Positions 6,560 through 14,721 of a stretch of DNA of 31,740 nucleotides are shown in pieces (positions within the stretch are counted from its first letter, which is position 1; each line of letters begins with the position of its first letter). A program made the translations under genes and the position numbers. Source of the DNA: Bordetella parapertussis (lineage in GTDB: Bacteria; Pseudomonadota; Gammaproteobacteria; Burkholderiales; Burkholderiaceae_C); assembly GCA_945878355.1 (NCBI GenBank), contig CAMCTC010000055.1, positions 1 to 31,740 of the forward strand, given 5' to 3'. Below the pieces are notes generated by a model that did no database searches, was not told the DNA's origin, and saw only the letters and a program-made list of their open reading frames with translations.

Positions 6560-7866
6560 GCCAGCGACTTGACCAGCAGTGCGCCGCTGGTGCGATGGCT
6601 GGTCGGGTCGACCACGATCAGCGCTCCGCCGACGCGGTTGCTGAGGTAGGGCTCAAGCGGCAGAGGCTGCTGCAGCTCGATCTGAACCAGACCGATCTCG
6701 TTGACACCGAGCGCCTGGGCGTCCACTGTTTGCAGGCTGTGGATGTCGAGCCGGTGATCGATCGCGGCCAGCCGCGCCTGAACCCAGCGGTTGCCGTGCC
6801 GCAGCCAATACTTGCGGCCGACCGTGGCTGGCTCGGTGTCTAGCCAGGCCAGGGTTGCAGAGAAGCGCTGGGTGGCAGTCAGGCTGCCCGGCGTGGCGAT
6901 CCAGTCGCCGCGCGAGATGTCGAGTTGGCGGTCCAGCACGATGCCCCCCGATTCACCTGCCTGCGCCAGGGCCACCGTGACGCCGGCGCGCCGCAGCTCG
7001 GACACCACCGCGAGTTCGCCACTGGGAAAGACCTGTACCGCATCGCCGGGCTTGACGCTGCCGTGGGCGATACGGCCCCAGAAAACGCGTGCCAGGTGGC
7101 CGGCGCCATCGCCGGTTTCGCCGCCATCGCGCGCGACGTACTGCACCGGTTGCAGCAACGCGCCCTCGGTACGTTCCTGGGTCGTGGGCAGGCTCTCCAG
7201 CAGTTGCAGCAAGCTGGGGCCGTCGTACCAGTCGGCGTCCAGCGGTTGGGTGACGTTGTCGCCACGCAGCGCGCTCACCGGGATGATGCCGGCTAGCTCG
7301 GTGATGCCGGCTTCCTCGGCAAAGGCTAGCAGCGCATCTCTCGTGGCCTCGAAAGCGGCTTGCGGTTGTTCCACCGCGTCGAGCTTGTTGACCGCGAAGA
7401 CGATGCTGGGCACGCGCAGCAGATGGGCCAGCAGCGCGTGGCGGCGGGTCTGCGGCAGCAGCGTTGGCTGTGCGGCTTGCCAGTCCAGTTTGGTGATGTC
7501 GACCAATACCACGGCGGCGTCGCTGCCCGCCGCGGCGGTGACCATGTTGCGGGTGTACTGCTCATGGCCTGGCGCGTCGGCGATGATGAACTTACGTTTG
7601 CGCGTGGCGAAGTAGCGGAAGGCCACGTCGATCGTGATGCCTTGCTCGCGCTCGGCCTCCAGCCCGTCGGTCAGCAGCGATAGGTCTATGGGCTCGCCAG
7701 CTGCACGTTTTTGCAAGGTGTCGAGCTGGTCAGCCAGGATGGCCTGGCTGTCGAACAGCAGGCGACCGATCAAGGTGCTCTTGCCGTCGTCGACGCTGCC
7801 GGCGGTCAGGAAGCGCAGTGCGCGGTGGTCCGCGGCTTGCGCGGTGGGTTTCAGGACGGCATTCAC
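6556..7866 (-). CDS. cysN: Sulfate adenylyltransferase subunit 1 (GTPase subunit)
   Basis: With CysD this subunit forms ATP sulfurylase, which makes adenosine 5'-phosphosulfate (APS) from sulfate and ATP, driven by GTP hydrolysis. The 436-residue protein has the elongation-factor-type GTPase motifs: P-loop GSVDDGKST (about residues 23-31), DAPGH (97-101) and NKLD (160-163), followed by beta-barrel domains. The frame extends upstream to 7977, but a GTG at 7866 (VNAVLKP) is the better start because a GGAGAG ribosome site lies just before it and the added N-terminus has no family character. No APS kinase domain is fused. It follows cysD after a 132-base gap that contains a palindromic element. 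Confidence 0.95.
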   Translation of the reverse strand: MNAVLKPTAQAADHRALRFLTAGSVDDGKSTLIGRLLFDSQAILADQLDTLQKRAAGEPIDLSLLTDGLEAEREQGITIDVAFRYFATRKRKFIIADAPGHEQYTRNMVTAAAGSDAAVVLVDITKLDWQAAQPTLLPQTRRHALLAHLLRVPSIVFAVNKLDAVEQPQAAFEATRDALLAFAEEAGITELAGIIPVSALRGDNVTQPLDADWYDGPSLLQLLESLPTTQERTEGALLQPVQYVARDGGETGDGAGHLARVFWGRIAHGSVKPGDAVQVFPSGELAVVSELRRAGVTVALAQAGESGGIVLDRQLDISRGDWIATPGSLTATQRFSATLAWLDTEPATVGRKYWLRHGNRWVQARLAAIDHRLDIHSLQTVDAQALGVNEIGLVQIELQQPLPLEPYLSNRVGGALIVVDPTSHRTSGALLVKSLA

Positions 7867-7905
7867 TTCATCTCTCCAGGTCGCCCAGACGGCATCATCG
7901 GGGCA

Positions 7906-7998
7906 GGTGTTAACACACGACCGGCGCGGAACCGGCTTCGCCGGGCCTCTGGCTCGGTCCCCTTGAGGGGGAAGCACCGAAGGCGCTTCAGGGGTGGG
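7906..7998. repeat. GC-rich palindromic intergenic element after cysD
   Basis: Directly after the cysD stop codon lies a block of inverted repeats: CCCCTTGAGGGG, AAGCACCGAAGGCGCTT, and ACCGGCTTCGCCGGG. It sits between cysD and cysN, so it may fold in the mRNA and affect stability or partial termination. It resembles short palindromic spacers that I recall as frequent in Burkholderiales genomes. A related block lies between the TSUP gene and cysI. Confidence 0.55.
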
Positions 7999-8982
7999 TC
8001 AGAAATACCCTTCCTTCTTGCGACGTTCCATCGAGGCCTCTGAAGTTCGATCGTCCATCCGGGTGGCGCCGCGCTCGCTGACGGTGGCGGTCAGCGTTTC
8101 GGCGACGATCTCTGCGGCGTTGGCGGCCAGGCTCTCGACCGGGCAGGTGCAGGTCATGTCGCCGACGGTGCGAAATCGCACGGTGGCGGTCTCAACGGTC
8201 TCGCCAGCTTCTGGCGGCGTCACCTCGGTCAGCGGCACCAGCAGTCCTTTGCGGCGGATTACTTGGCGTTGGTGCGAGTAATACAGGTTCGGCAAAGGGA
8301 TGTCCTCGCGCGCCAGGTAAAGCCAGACGTCGAGCTCGGTCCAGTTGCTGATCGGGAACGAGCGGAAATGCTCGCCCGGCCTGTGCCGGGTGTTGAACAG
8401 CGTCCAAAGCTCCGGGCGTTGCTCTTTCGGGCTCCACTGGCCGAAAGCATCGCGGTGGCTGAAGATCCGTTCCTTGGCGCGGGCTTTTTCCTCGTCGCGC
8501 CGCGCGCCGCCGATCAAGCAATCGAAGCGGTGCTCTTCGATCGACTCAAGCAGCGCCACGGTCTGGTGGCCGTTGCGTGACTCCAGTGGATGGGCCAACC
8601 GCACGCTGCCGCGCTTGATCGAATCTTCGAGGTGGCCGACGACCAGTCGCTCGCCCATCTCGGCCACGCGCTGGTCTCGGAAGCTGATCACTTCGGGGAA
8701 GTTGTGGCCGGTGTCCACATGCAGCAGCGGGAAGGGCAGCTTGCCCTTGAAATCATTGCCGTGTCCGTTGGCATTGACGCGGGTCTTGAAGGCTTTCTCG
8801 GCCAGCCGAAGCACGACGCAAGAGTCTTTGCCGCCGGAGAACAGCAGCGCTGGCCGCTCGAACGATGCTGCGACCTCGCGCAGGATGAAGATCGCCTCTT
8901 CTTCGAGCCAGTCGAGATGGCGCTGGTCGAGTTCAGGCAACAGCGCTTCGATCAAGTGGTTGACATTGGCTCTGGCGTTCAT
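7999..8982 (-). CDS. cysD: Sulfate adenylyltransferase subunit 2
   Basis: The catalytic subunit of ATP sulfurylase, a PP-loop ATP pyrophosphatase that forms APS from sulfate and ATP. The 327-residue protein has the PP-loop SGGKDS at residues 49-54, 'LLHVDTGHNFPEVI', and the conserved 'GGARRDEEKARAKERIFS' and 'PISNWTELDVWLYL' segments. It ends in 'MERRKKEGYF', as CysD proteins do. Its ATG overlaps the cysH stop (ATGA, 8979-8982), so the two are translationally coupled. Confidence 0.96.
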   Translation of the reverse strand: MNARANVNHLIEALLPELDQRHLDWLEEEAIFILREVAASFERPALLFSGGKDSCVVLRLAEKAFKTRVNANGHGNDFKGKLPFPLLHVDTGHNFPEVISFRDQRVAEMGERLVVGHLEDSIKRGSVRLAHPLESRNGHQTVALLESIEEHRFDCLIGGARRDEEKARAKERIFSHRDAFGQWSPKEQRPELWTLFNTRHRPGEHFRSFPISNWTELDVWLYLAREDIPLPNLYYSHQRQVIRRKGLLVPLTEVTPPEAGETVETATVRFRTVGDMTCTCPVESLAANAAEIVAETLTATVSERGATRMDDRTSEASMERRKKEGYF

Positions 8983-9719
8983 GCGGTGGCGCCGATCATC
9001 GGTTCGGTTTCAGTCTTCACGTGCAAGCCGCATTCCTTGGTCGACTCCTCCCACCACCAGCGGCCGGCGCGGAAGTCCTCGCCCACCGCGATCGGCCGGG
9101 TGCAGGGTGCGCAACCTATGCTGGGCATGAACTGGTCGTGCAGCGGGTTGTAGGGCACTTGGTAAAGCTCGATGTAATGCCAGACATCGGCCCAAGACCA
9201 GTCGGCCAGCGGGTTGAGCTTGACCCGACCGGCGTCGTCGATCTCCTGGAACGGCACGCCGCCGCGGGCCTGGCTCTGTTCACGGCGCAGCCCGGTGATC
9301 CAGGCCTGATGCCCGCCGAGCATTCGCGCCAATGGCTCCATCTTGCGCAGGCCGCAGCAGGCTTTGCGCAGTGCCAGGCTGCGAAACATCGGGGCTTCGC
9401 CCTGGTCCGCGACGAATTGAAGCACGGCCTCGGCCTGGGGCCGGTAGACCTCAAGCGCCAGGCCATAGTGGCGGGTGATGGTCGTGATCAAGTCGGTGGT
9501 CTCACGGTGCAGCTGGCCGGTCTCCAGCGTTGCGATCACCACTGGCAGCGCATGGCGGGCGATCAGGTCGGTCAACACCATGTCTTCGGCGCCCAGGCTG
9601 GTGGCTTGGACGATGGCGTCGGCATGGGTCGTGGCGGCCGACTCCAGCATGGCCAGCGTCTGCGCCAGTCGCTCGGCAAAGCCTGGTGTCAGTCGGGCGT
9701 ACAGCGCCGTCGCGCTCAT
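8979..9719 (-). CDS. cysH: Phosphoadenylyl/adenylyl-sulfate reductase (APS-reductase type)
   Basis: A 246-residue reductase that converts APS (or PAPS) to sulfite using thioredoxin. The Cys-Cys at 121-122 and C203-x-x-C206 form the 4Fe-4S-binding set that marks the APS-reducing branch of the family. C230 in 'KECGLH' is the catalytic cysteine. Other signatures are 'SLGAEDMVLTDL', 'ETGQLHRETTDL' and 'ITGLRREQSQAR'. A longer frame reaching 10028 runs into the DUF934 gene and is spurious; the ATG at 9719 lies 3 bases after the DUF934 stop. The absence of an APS kinase gene nearby agrees with direct APS reduction. Confidence 0.94.
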   Translation of the reverse strand: MSATALYARLTPGFAERLAQTLAMLESAATTHADAIVQATSLGAEDMVLTDLIARHALPVVIATLETGQLHRETTDLITTITRHYGLALEVYRPQAEAVLQFVADQGEAPMFRSLALRKACCGLRKMEPLARMLGGHQAWITGLRREQSQARGGVPFQEIDDAGRVKLNPLADWSWADVWHYIELYQVPYNPLHDQFMPSIGCAPCTRPIAVGEDFRAGRWWWEESTKECGLHVKTETEPMIGATA

Positions 9720-9721
9720 CG

Positions 9722-10264
9722 TCAAATCCCCTGACCGGCAAACAGGTCTGCGCTGGCTTTGGCTTGGGCCAGTTCCGTTGGCAGGTCGCGTGCAAAGGCC
9801 GGCAGCGGCTGCAGCACGTCGCCCTGGTAGTGCCCGGCGAAGTAGCCGAGCGCGCGCTCGGCGGCTTCGAGTTTCTGGTCCGGGCGCAACTGCGCCGCAT
9901 CGAAGCCGGTGCGTGCCAGCAGCGGCACCATGTCGACCAGCACGTCGCCGGTGGCGCGGATCTCGCCGCCAAAGCGCCAGCGAACACGCAGCAGCCTGGC
10001 CTGGCTGTAGGCGCGGCCGTCGACCCATTTGGGAAACTGCAGCACGACCAGCGCGAGTCTTGTCAGGTCAACTGCCAAGGTTTCGATGTCGACGCTGTTG
10101 GGCACGATCACGCCGGTGGCCAAGCCAGCCGGCCAGGTATCGCGAACGGCATGCCATTGCTCTAGGCTGAGCAGGCTGCGCTCACGCGCCGGCGGGTGGG
10201 GCTGGGGACCGTCTTCGCCGGCGGCTGTATGCCAAAGGTCTTGGTGGGAGCTGATGAATTTCAT
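9722..10264 (-). CDS. DUF934 family protein linked to sulfite reductase
   Basis: A 180-residue soluble protein of the DUF934 (COG3749) family. The N-terminus is loosely conserved, then comes 'GVIVPNSVDIETLAVDLTRLALVVLQFPKWVDGRAYSQARLLR', the family core in which 'FPKW.DGRAYS.ARLLR' is diagnostic, then 'GEIRATGDVLVDMVPLLARTGFDA'. DUF934 genes are regular neighbours of cysI in beta- and alphaproteobacteria that lack the CysJ flavoprotein, and a role in sulfite reduction has been proposed. Its exact biochemical role is unproven. It lies 27 bases after cysI and 2 bases before cysH. Confidence 0.9.
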   Translation of the reverse strand: MKFISSHQDLWHTAAGEDGPQPHPPARERSLLSLEQWHAVRDTWPAGLATGVIVPNSVDIETLAVDLTRLALVVLQFPKWVDGRAYSQARLLRVRWRFGGEIRATGDVLVDMVPLLARTGFDAAQLRPDQKLEAAERALGYFAGHYQGDVLQPLPAFARDLPTELAQAKASADLFAGQGI

Positions 10265-10291
10265 GGCGTTTGATGTCTGGGCGCGTAGCGA

Positions 10292-11980
10292 TCAATGCGC
10301 GGCAGTGAGGTGGCGCTGGGCATCGGCGGCGGCCTTGAAGGCGGGCATGCCGATGCGACGCACTGTTTGGATGAAGCGCTCGCCGGCCTGGCGCTCGGCA
10401 CGGTAGGTGTCGATCACGGCCTCTATCACGTCGGGCACTTCCTCGGCTGCGAATGAGGGGCCTATCACCTTGCCGGCGACCGAGTCGCCACTCAGCGTGC
10501 TGCCGTCTGAGCCGCCCAGTGAGACCTGGTACCACTCGCTGCCGTCTTTGTCGACGCCGAGGATGCCGATGTGGCCGCTGTGGTGGTGGCCGCAGCTGTT
10601 GATGCAGCCGCTGATGTGCAGGTCGATGTCGCCGATGTCGTGGATTTCGTCGAGGTCAGCAAAGCGTTCAGTGATCGCCGCGGCCACCGGAATCGACCGC
10701 GCATTGGCCAGCGCGCAGAAATCGCCGCCAGGGCAGTTGATCATGTCGGTCAGCAGCCCTATGTTCGGGGTGGCGAAACCGCCGGCGCGGGCCGCCTCGA
10801 ACAGCGCGGGCAGGTCGGATGCCCGCACCCAGGGCAGCAGCAGGTTCTGGTCGTGCGTGACGCGCAACTCGCCGTGGCTGAAGTCCGCTGCCAGGGTTGC
10901 GGCGCCGTCCATCTGGTCGGCCGTGGCGTCGCCGGGTGGCAGGCCGGCGCGCTTGAGCGACAGCGTCACTGCGCGGTAGCCCGGCACCTGATGCGCATGG
11001 ACATTGCGTTGCAGCCAGCGGGTGTAAGCCAGCGGCGCATCAGCAGGCGTCGCAGGCTCGGCCCGGGCTTGCACGCCTGCCGGTCGAACAAAGCTCGCCG
11101 CGATGCGGTCGAACTCGGACTGCGGGATCAGCTGGGTGCCGGCGCCGACATCTTCTTGCAGGATGCGGTTGAACTCGGCTTCGACTGCGTCGAAGTACTT
11201 CTGCCCTTCGGCCTTGACCAGGATCTTGATCCGCGCCTTGTAGAGGTTGTCGCGCCGGCCGTAGCGGTTGTAGACCCGGACGATCGCTTCCAGGTAGCAC
11301 AGAATCTGGTTCCAGGGCAGGAAGTCGCGGATCACGCTGCCGATGATCGGCGTGCGGCCCATGCCACCGCCGACCTGGACCCTGAAGCCGACCTCGCCGG
11401 CCTGGTTTTTCAGCAGCTGCAGGCCCACATCGTGCCAGCCGATCGCCGCACGGTCCTCGTCGGCGCCAGAGACCGCGATCTTGAACTTGCGGGGCAGGAA
11501 AGCAAACTCAGGGTGCAAGGTGCTCCATTGGCGCATCACTTCGCCATAGGGTCGGGGGTCGACTTGCTCGTCGGCGGCGACGCCGGCCAGCGCGTCGCTG
11601 GTGATGTTGCGGATGCAGTTGCCGCTGGTCTGGATGCCGTGCATGTCGACCGCTGCCAACCTGTCCATCACGTCGGCGGCTTTTGTCAACGGGATCCAGT
11701 TGTACTGCAGGTTCTGGCGTGTCGTGAAGTGGCCGTAGCCGCGGTCGAACTCGCGCGCGATCGCCGCGAGCTCATGCAACTGGCGGCTGTCGAGCTCGCC
11801 ATAGGGAACGGCCACACGCAGCATCGGCGCATGGCGCTGCACGTACCAGCCGTTCTGCAGCCGCAATGCGCGGAAGTCGTCCTCTGGCAGTTCGCCGGCG
11901 AAGTGGCGGTCTAGCTGGTCACGGAACTGGGCGGCGCGCTGGCGCACGAACTGGCGGTCGAAATCGTTGTAGGCGTACAT
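10292..11980 (-). CDS. cysI: Sulfite reductase hemoprotein (siroheme / 4Fe-4S)
   Basis: A 562-residue nitrite/sulfite reductase-fold protein that reduces sulfite to sulfide with six electrons. The 4Fe-4S and siroheme ligands are visible as C416-x5-C422 ('NCPGGDFC') and C459-x3-C463 ('CINSCGHHH'). 'TSGNCIRNITSD' and 'GHFTTRQNLQYNW' are the family segments that contact siroheme and substrate. The frame is open to 12454, but the ATG at 11980 (MYAYNDFDRQF) is the family start; the extension reads antisense-like into the upstream gene. No clear ribosome site precedes it. No cysJ gene is present, so electrons must come from another donor. The ferredoxin and ferredoxin reductase downstream, and DUF934, are candidates. 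Confidence 0.95.
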   Translation of the reverse strand: MYAYNDFDRQFVRQRAAQFRDQLDRHFAGELPEDDFRALRLQNGWYVQRHAPMLRVAVPYGELDSRQLHELAAIAREFDRGYGHFTTRQNLQYNWIPLTKAADVMDRLAAVDMHGIQTSGNCIRNITSDALAGVAADEQVDPRPYGEVMRQWSTLHPEFAFLPRKFKIAVSGADEDRAAIGWHDVGLQLLKNQAGEVGFRVQVGGGMGRTPIIGSVIRDFLPWNQILCYLEAIVRVYNRYGRRDNLYKARIKILVKAEGQKYFDAVEAEFNRILQEDVGAGTQLIPQSEFDRIAASFVRPAGVQARAEPATPADAPLAYTRWLQRNVHAHQVPGYRAVTLSLKRAGLPPGDATADQMDGAATLAADFSHGELRVTHDQNLLLPWVRASDLPALFEAARAGGFATPNIGLLTDMINCPGGDFCALANARSIPVAAAITERFADLDEIHDIGDIDLHISGCINSCGHHHSGHIGILGVDKDGSEWYQVSLGGSDGSTLSGDSVAGKVIGPSFAAEEVPDVIEAVIDTYRAERQAGERFIQTVRRIGMPAFKAAADAQRHLTAAH

Positions 11981-12012
11981 CGTGATCGTCTGATGGTTGA
12001 GAGTTGGGCGCT

Positions 12013-12075
12013 CAAGCAAATGTGGCTTTGCCACTTTGCTTGATCCCCGCGGGGGGCGGCCGGCTTCGGCCGGCC
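12013..12075. repeat. Double hairpin element between TSUP gene and cysI
   Basis: Two strong inverted repeats lie in the cysI leader. One (12013-12042) pairs CAAGCAAA/TTTGCTTG and GTGGC/GCCAC around a three-base loop, with one bulge. The other (12058-12075) is GGCCGGC-TTCG-GCCGGCC. Between them is CCCCGCGGGG. The block ends near the TSUP stop codon, as the related element after cysD does. It may stabilise or attenuate the message, or be a dispersed genomic repeat. Confidence 0.55.
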
Positions 12076-12084
12076 TTGGGGCGC

Positions 12085-12852
12085 TCAGTGGATGACCTTG
12101 AGGCCCGCTGTGACGAGACAAGCGCATAGCAGGCTGCGCACCAGCCGTTCGGGCATCGACTTGGTCAGCTGTGCGCCTAGCCAGATGCCGGGCAGCGAGC
12201 CCGCCAGCAGCGCGGCCAGCAAGGGCCAGTCGACATGGCCCAGCGTGGCATGGCCGATGCCTGCGATCAGCGTCAAGGGCACCGCGTGAGCGATGTCGGT
12301 GCCCACCAGTCGATGTGCCGGCAGGCGCGGGTAGAGCAGCAGGATCAGCGTGGCGCCTACCGCACCGGCGCCGATCGAAGACAGCGAGACCAGCACCCCC
12401 AGCAGTACGCCCGAGGCTACCGTCAGCGTGGCCTTGCGTCGTTCGGGCAGCCATCGCTCAAGCTTGAGGCCCAGCGCATGCCAGGCTTGGCGGTATGCCA
12501 CGGTCACGGCGGTGAGCAGCAGCGCGATACCCAGAGAAACCGTCAGCGCGTTGGCCCAGCTCTGGGTGATGCCGGTCCAGTGCATCAACGCGATGGTCGC
12601 AATCGCAGCGGGGATGCTGCCTGCCAACATCAAACCGGCGATGCGGTAGTCGACATGGCCGAGGCGGTGGTGCGCCACCGCGCCGCCCGACTTGGTGACA
12701 GCGGCAAACCACAGGTCGGTGCCGATGGCCAGCGCCGGATGGAGCTTGAACACGCTGATCAGCAGCGGGGTCATCAGCGATCCACCGCCGACGCCGGTCA
12801 TGCCGATGACCGCGCCGATGCCAAAACCGCTGACGATTGCAATCCAATCCAT
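12085..12852 (-). CDS. TSUP-family (TauE/SafE) membrane permease, probable sulfate/sulfite transporter
   Basis: A 255-residue integral membrane protein with about eight hydrophobic segments in two repeats. The first repeat starts with the family motif 'GAVIGMTGVGGGSLMTPLLI' and the second with 'GVLVSLSSIGAGAVGATLILLLYPRLPAHRLVGTDIAHAVPLTLIAG'. TSUP proteins move sulfur-containing anions such as sulfite, sulfate or sulfonates across the inner membrane. It is the first gene of the sulfate-assimilation group, so sulfate uptake or control of sulfite is the likely job; direction cannot be told from sequence. The upstream region has an AT-rich stretch and a perfect palindrome that may be regulatory. 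Confidence 0.9.
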   Translation of the reverse strand: MDWIAIVSGFGIGAVIGMTGVGGGSLMTPLLISVFKLHPALAIGTDLWFAAVTKSGGAVAHHRLGHVDYRIAGLMLAGSIPAAIATIALMHWTGITQSWANALTVSLGIALLLTAVTVAYRQAWHALGLKLERWLPERRKATLTVASGVLLGVLVSLSSIGAGAVGATLILLLYPRLPAHRLVGTDIAHAVPLTLIAGIGHATLGHVDWPLLAALLAGSLPGIWLGAQLTKSMPERLVRSLLCACLVTAGLKVIH

Positions 12853-12904
12853 GAGGCTGCCTGATTCATGTTGCAGGGCAGCATGCCCCGACCGAGCGCG
12901 GACT

Positions 12905-12960
12905 GTAAGCGTCAGTCTTATAAGATCAAACGATAAAAAAGTTTGTTGCTAATTCTCCAT
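12905..12960 (-). promoter_or_regulatory. Candidate promoter/operator region of the sulfate-assimilation genes
   Basis: An AT-rich island in otherwise GC-rich DNA, between the divergent TSUP and patatin genes. It holds the perfect 10-bp palindrome TCTTATAAGA (12916-12925), whose TTATAA could act as a -10, followed by a run of A/T. LysR-type regulators such as CysB bind AT-rich sites of this sort in front of cys genes, but no exact CysB consensus can be claimed. Confidence 0.4.
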
Positions 12961-13008
12961 TGGCATAAGAGAGGTCAAGGCGAGCGTGGCCTTCCTACAA
13001 TCAGCACG

Positions 13009-13905
13009 ATGAATCGACGACAGAGTTGCCACGGCTTGCTCGCATTGCTTGCAGCAGCAGGCATGGCGGGTTGCCAGACGCCGCCTGCTGCGCCGCCCAG
13101 CGTCACGCCGCTCGTGCCCAAGCCAACGCGGCCGCCCCGCATCGGCTTGGCGCTGGGTGGTGGCGCGGCGCGCGGCTTTGCCCATATCGGCGTGATCCAG
13201 GTGTTGGAGGAAGCCGGCATCCGGCCCGATCTGGTGGTGGGCACCTCCGCTGGCAGCTTGGTGGCGGCGCTCTATGCGGCGGGCCGGTCGGGTCAGGAAC
13301 TGGCACGGGTGGCTTTCGCGATGGACGAGTCGGCGATCACCGACTGGTCGTTTCCGGGCCGCGGGATGATCCGCGGCGAAGCGCTGGCGCGGTATGTGCG
13401 CGAACAGACGGGCAACCGCACGATCGAACAACTGCCTTTGTCGCTGGGCATCGTTGCCACCGACCTGGACAGCGGATTGGGCATGCTGTTTCAGCGCGGC
13501 GACGTCGGTGTGGCGGTGCGGGCCTCGAGCGCGGTGCCAGCGGTGTTTCAACCGGTCAAGATCGGCAACCGCGAGTATGTCGACGGCGGCCTGGTCTCGC
13601 CGGTGCCCGTGCGGTTTGCACGCCAGATGGGCGCCGAACTGGTGATCGCCGTCGACATCTCGTCGCCGCCTGACGGCAATGCGACAGGCGATCCGTTCAA
13701 GATGCTGCTCCAGACTTTCTCGATCATGGGCAAGAGCATCAACAGCCTAGAACTCAAGGGCGCTGATATCGTGATTCGCCCCCCTTTGGCTGGGGTATCG
13801 AGCGCCGACTTCAGCGCTCGCAAGCGCGCGATCGATGCCGGTCGCGAGGCCGCGATGGCCGCACTGGTGGCGCTGCGCCAGCGCGTACTTGCACTGACGC
13901 ACTGA
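13009..13905 (+). CDS. Patatin-like phospholipase, predicted lipoprotein (RssA-like)
   Basis: A 298-residue serine lipase of the patatin fold. A signal peptide with lipobox 'GMAGC' (C22) predicts a lipid anchor. The oxyanion loop is 'GGGAARG' (50-56), the nucleophile is S80 in GTSAG, and the partner is D192 in DGG. All catalytic features are intact. The ATG at 13009 begins the signal peptide; a longer frame to 12943 adds nothing. The enzyme probably hydrolyses phospholipid or other acyl esters in the envelope; the substrate is unknown. The gene diverges from the cys genes and ends before a terminator-like hairpin. Confidence 0.92.
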   Translation: MNRRQSCHGLLALLAAAGMAGCQTPPAAPPSVTPLVPKPTRPPRIGLALGGGAARGFAHIGVIQVLEEAGIRPDLVVGTSAGSLVAALYAAGRSGQELARVAFAMDESAITDWSFPGRGMIRGEALARYVREQTGNRTIEQLPLSLGIVATDLDSGLGMLFQRGDVGVAVRASSAVPAVFQPVKIGNREYVDGGLVSPVPVRFARQMGAELVIAVDISSPPDGNATGDPFKMLLQTFSIMGKSINSLELKGADIVIRPPLAGVSSADFSARKRAIDAGREAAMAALVALRQRVLALTH

Positions 13906-13926
13906 GCGTCCAAGTGCTTGGCGAAC

Positions 13927-13956
13927 AAAAAAGCCCGGTGGGCAAGCCACCGGGCT
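13927..13956 (-). terminator. Rho-independent terminator (phasin transcript)
   Basis: On the minus strand a 10-bp GC-rich stem (AGCCCGGTGG/CCACCGGGCT) with a five-base loop is followed directly by TTTTTT. It lies about 140 bases beyond the phasin stop codon and ends that transcript. On the plus strand the hairpin lacks a T-run, so it is at best a weak stop for the patatin gene. Confidence 0.88.
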
Positions 13957-14097
13957 GAAGGTACGCTGAAAAATTTTCGAGACGTACCGAGGAGACAAAC
14001 TTCACAAGCAATGCGGCTCTTCAGCCACAGGCAAACCTCAGAGTTGACGGCTTGCCGAAAAGTTCCGAGTGATGAGTCCGCTCTGCGCTTGGGTCAA

Positions 14098-14658
14098 TCA
14101 GGCAGCGCGTTTGGCCGACTTGCTGGCGGCTTGGCTGGCCTTGACCGCTGTGCTCGCCACGGCATTGAAGTTGGCTTCGACCATTTCGGCAGCTTGCTTG
14201 CTAGCTTTTTGGACCGACTCAAAGGCGTTGTTGGCGGCGCTGATCGCTGACTTCACAAGGGTCACGGCGTTTTCGCTGCCAGCCGGGGCGGTCTTGAGCG
14301 CACCGTCGACGACCGACACCAAGCCTTTTTGCAGATCGGCAAACTGGCTTTCGGCGGTCTTGGTGACTTCGGCGGTGGTGGCCGCGGCGATGTCATACAG
14401 ATGACGGCTGTAGGCAGCGGCTTTCTCGGCCGAGGGCTGCAGCAGGCTGGCTTGCAGTGCCATCAGTTCTTGCGCGTCCTTGGCGGCCAGGATGGCCTTG
14501 GTGTTTTCGGCCGACTCGTTCAACGAAGCCTTAACCACTTGCAGGTTCAGTTCAACCATCTTCTCGATGCCTTCGAAAGCCTTGCTCGTCAGGCCAAACA
14601 GGGTTTCGAGGTTGGCCTTGCTGGCGGCGGCGAATTGGTCTTGGGTCATGTAGTTCAT
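14098..14658 (-). CDS. phaP: Phasin, polyhydroxyalkanoate granule coat protein
   Basis: A 186-residue, Ala-rich, helical protein without signal peptide that coats polyhydroxybutyrate granules and controls their size and number. The N-terminal '[33 protein letters not shown]' and the long amphipathic heptad-like helix after it are typical of the betaproteobacterial phasin family. The C-terminus is Lys/Ala-rich. The ATG at 14658 has a GGAG ribosome site six bases upstream. The gene has its own promoter with two PhaR-like operators and its own terminator, so it is a single-gene unit. Confidence 0.95.
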   Translation of the reverse strand: MNYMTQDQFAAASKANLETLFGLTSKAFEGIEKMVELNLQVVKASLNESAENTKAILAAKDAQELMALQASLLQPSAEKAAAYSRHLYDIAAATTAEVTKTAESQFADLQKGLVSVVDGALKTAPAGSENAVTLVKSAISAANNAFESVQKASKQAAEMVEANFNAVASTAVKASQAASKSAKRAA

Positions 14659-14689
14659 GGTTCACTCCGTTGGATTTGGGATCAGCTTC

Positions 14690-14711
14690 TTGCAGTTATG
14701 CTGCACTGCAA
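14690..14711. promoter_or_regulatory. Downstream PhaR-type operator of phaP
   Basis: An inverted repeat TTGCAG-N10-CTGCAA, also containing GCAG-N5-CTGC, lies just downstream of the expected transcription start. PhaR repressors bind TGC-rich inverted repeats at phasin promoters and leave when granules bind PhaR. The match is by eye. Confidence 0.6.
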
Positions 14712-14721
14712 CATGAAACGA

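Noticed and set aside
9720..10028. Extended N-terminus of CysH (103 extra residues)
   Set aside because: It overlaps the DUF934 gene in another frame and is Arg/Ala-rich without family character.
10571..11914. Plus-strand open frame of 447 codons
   Set aside because: Exactly antisense to cysI, which has all its metal ligands.
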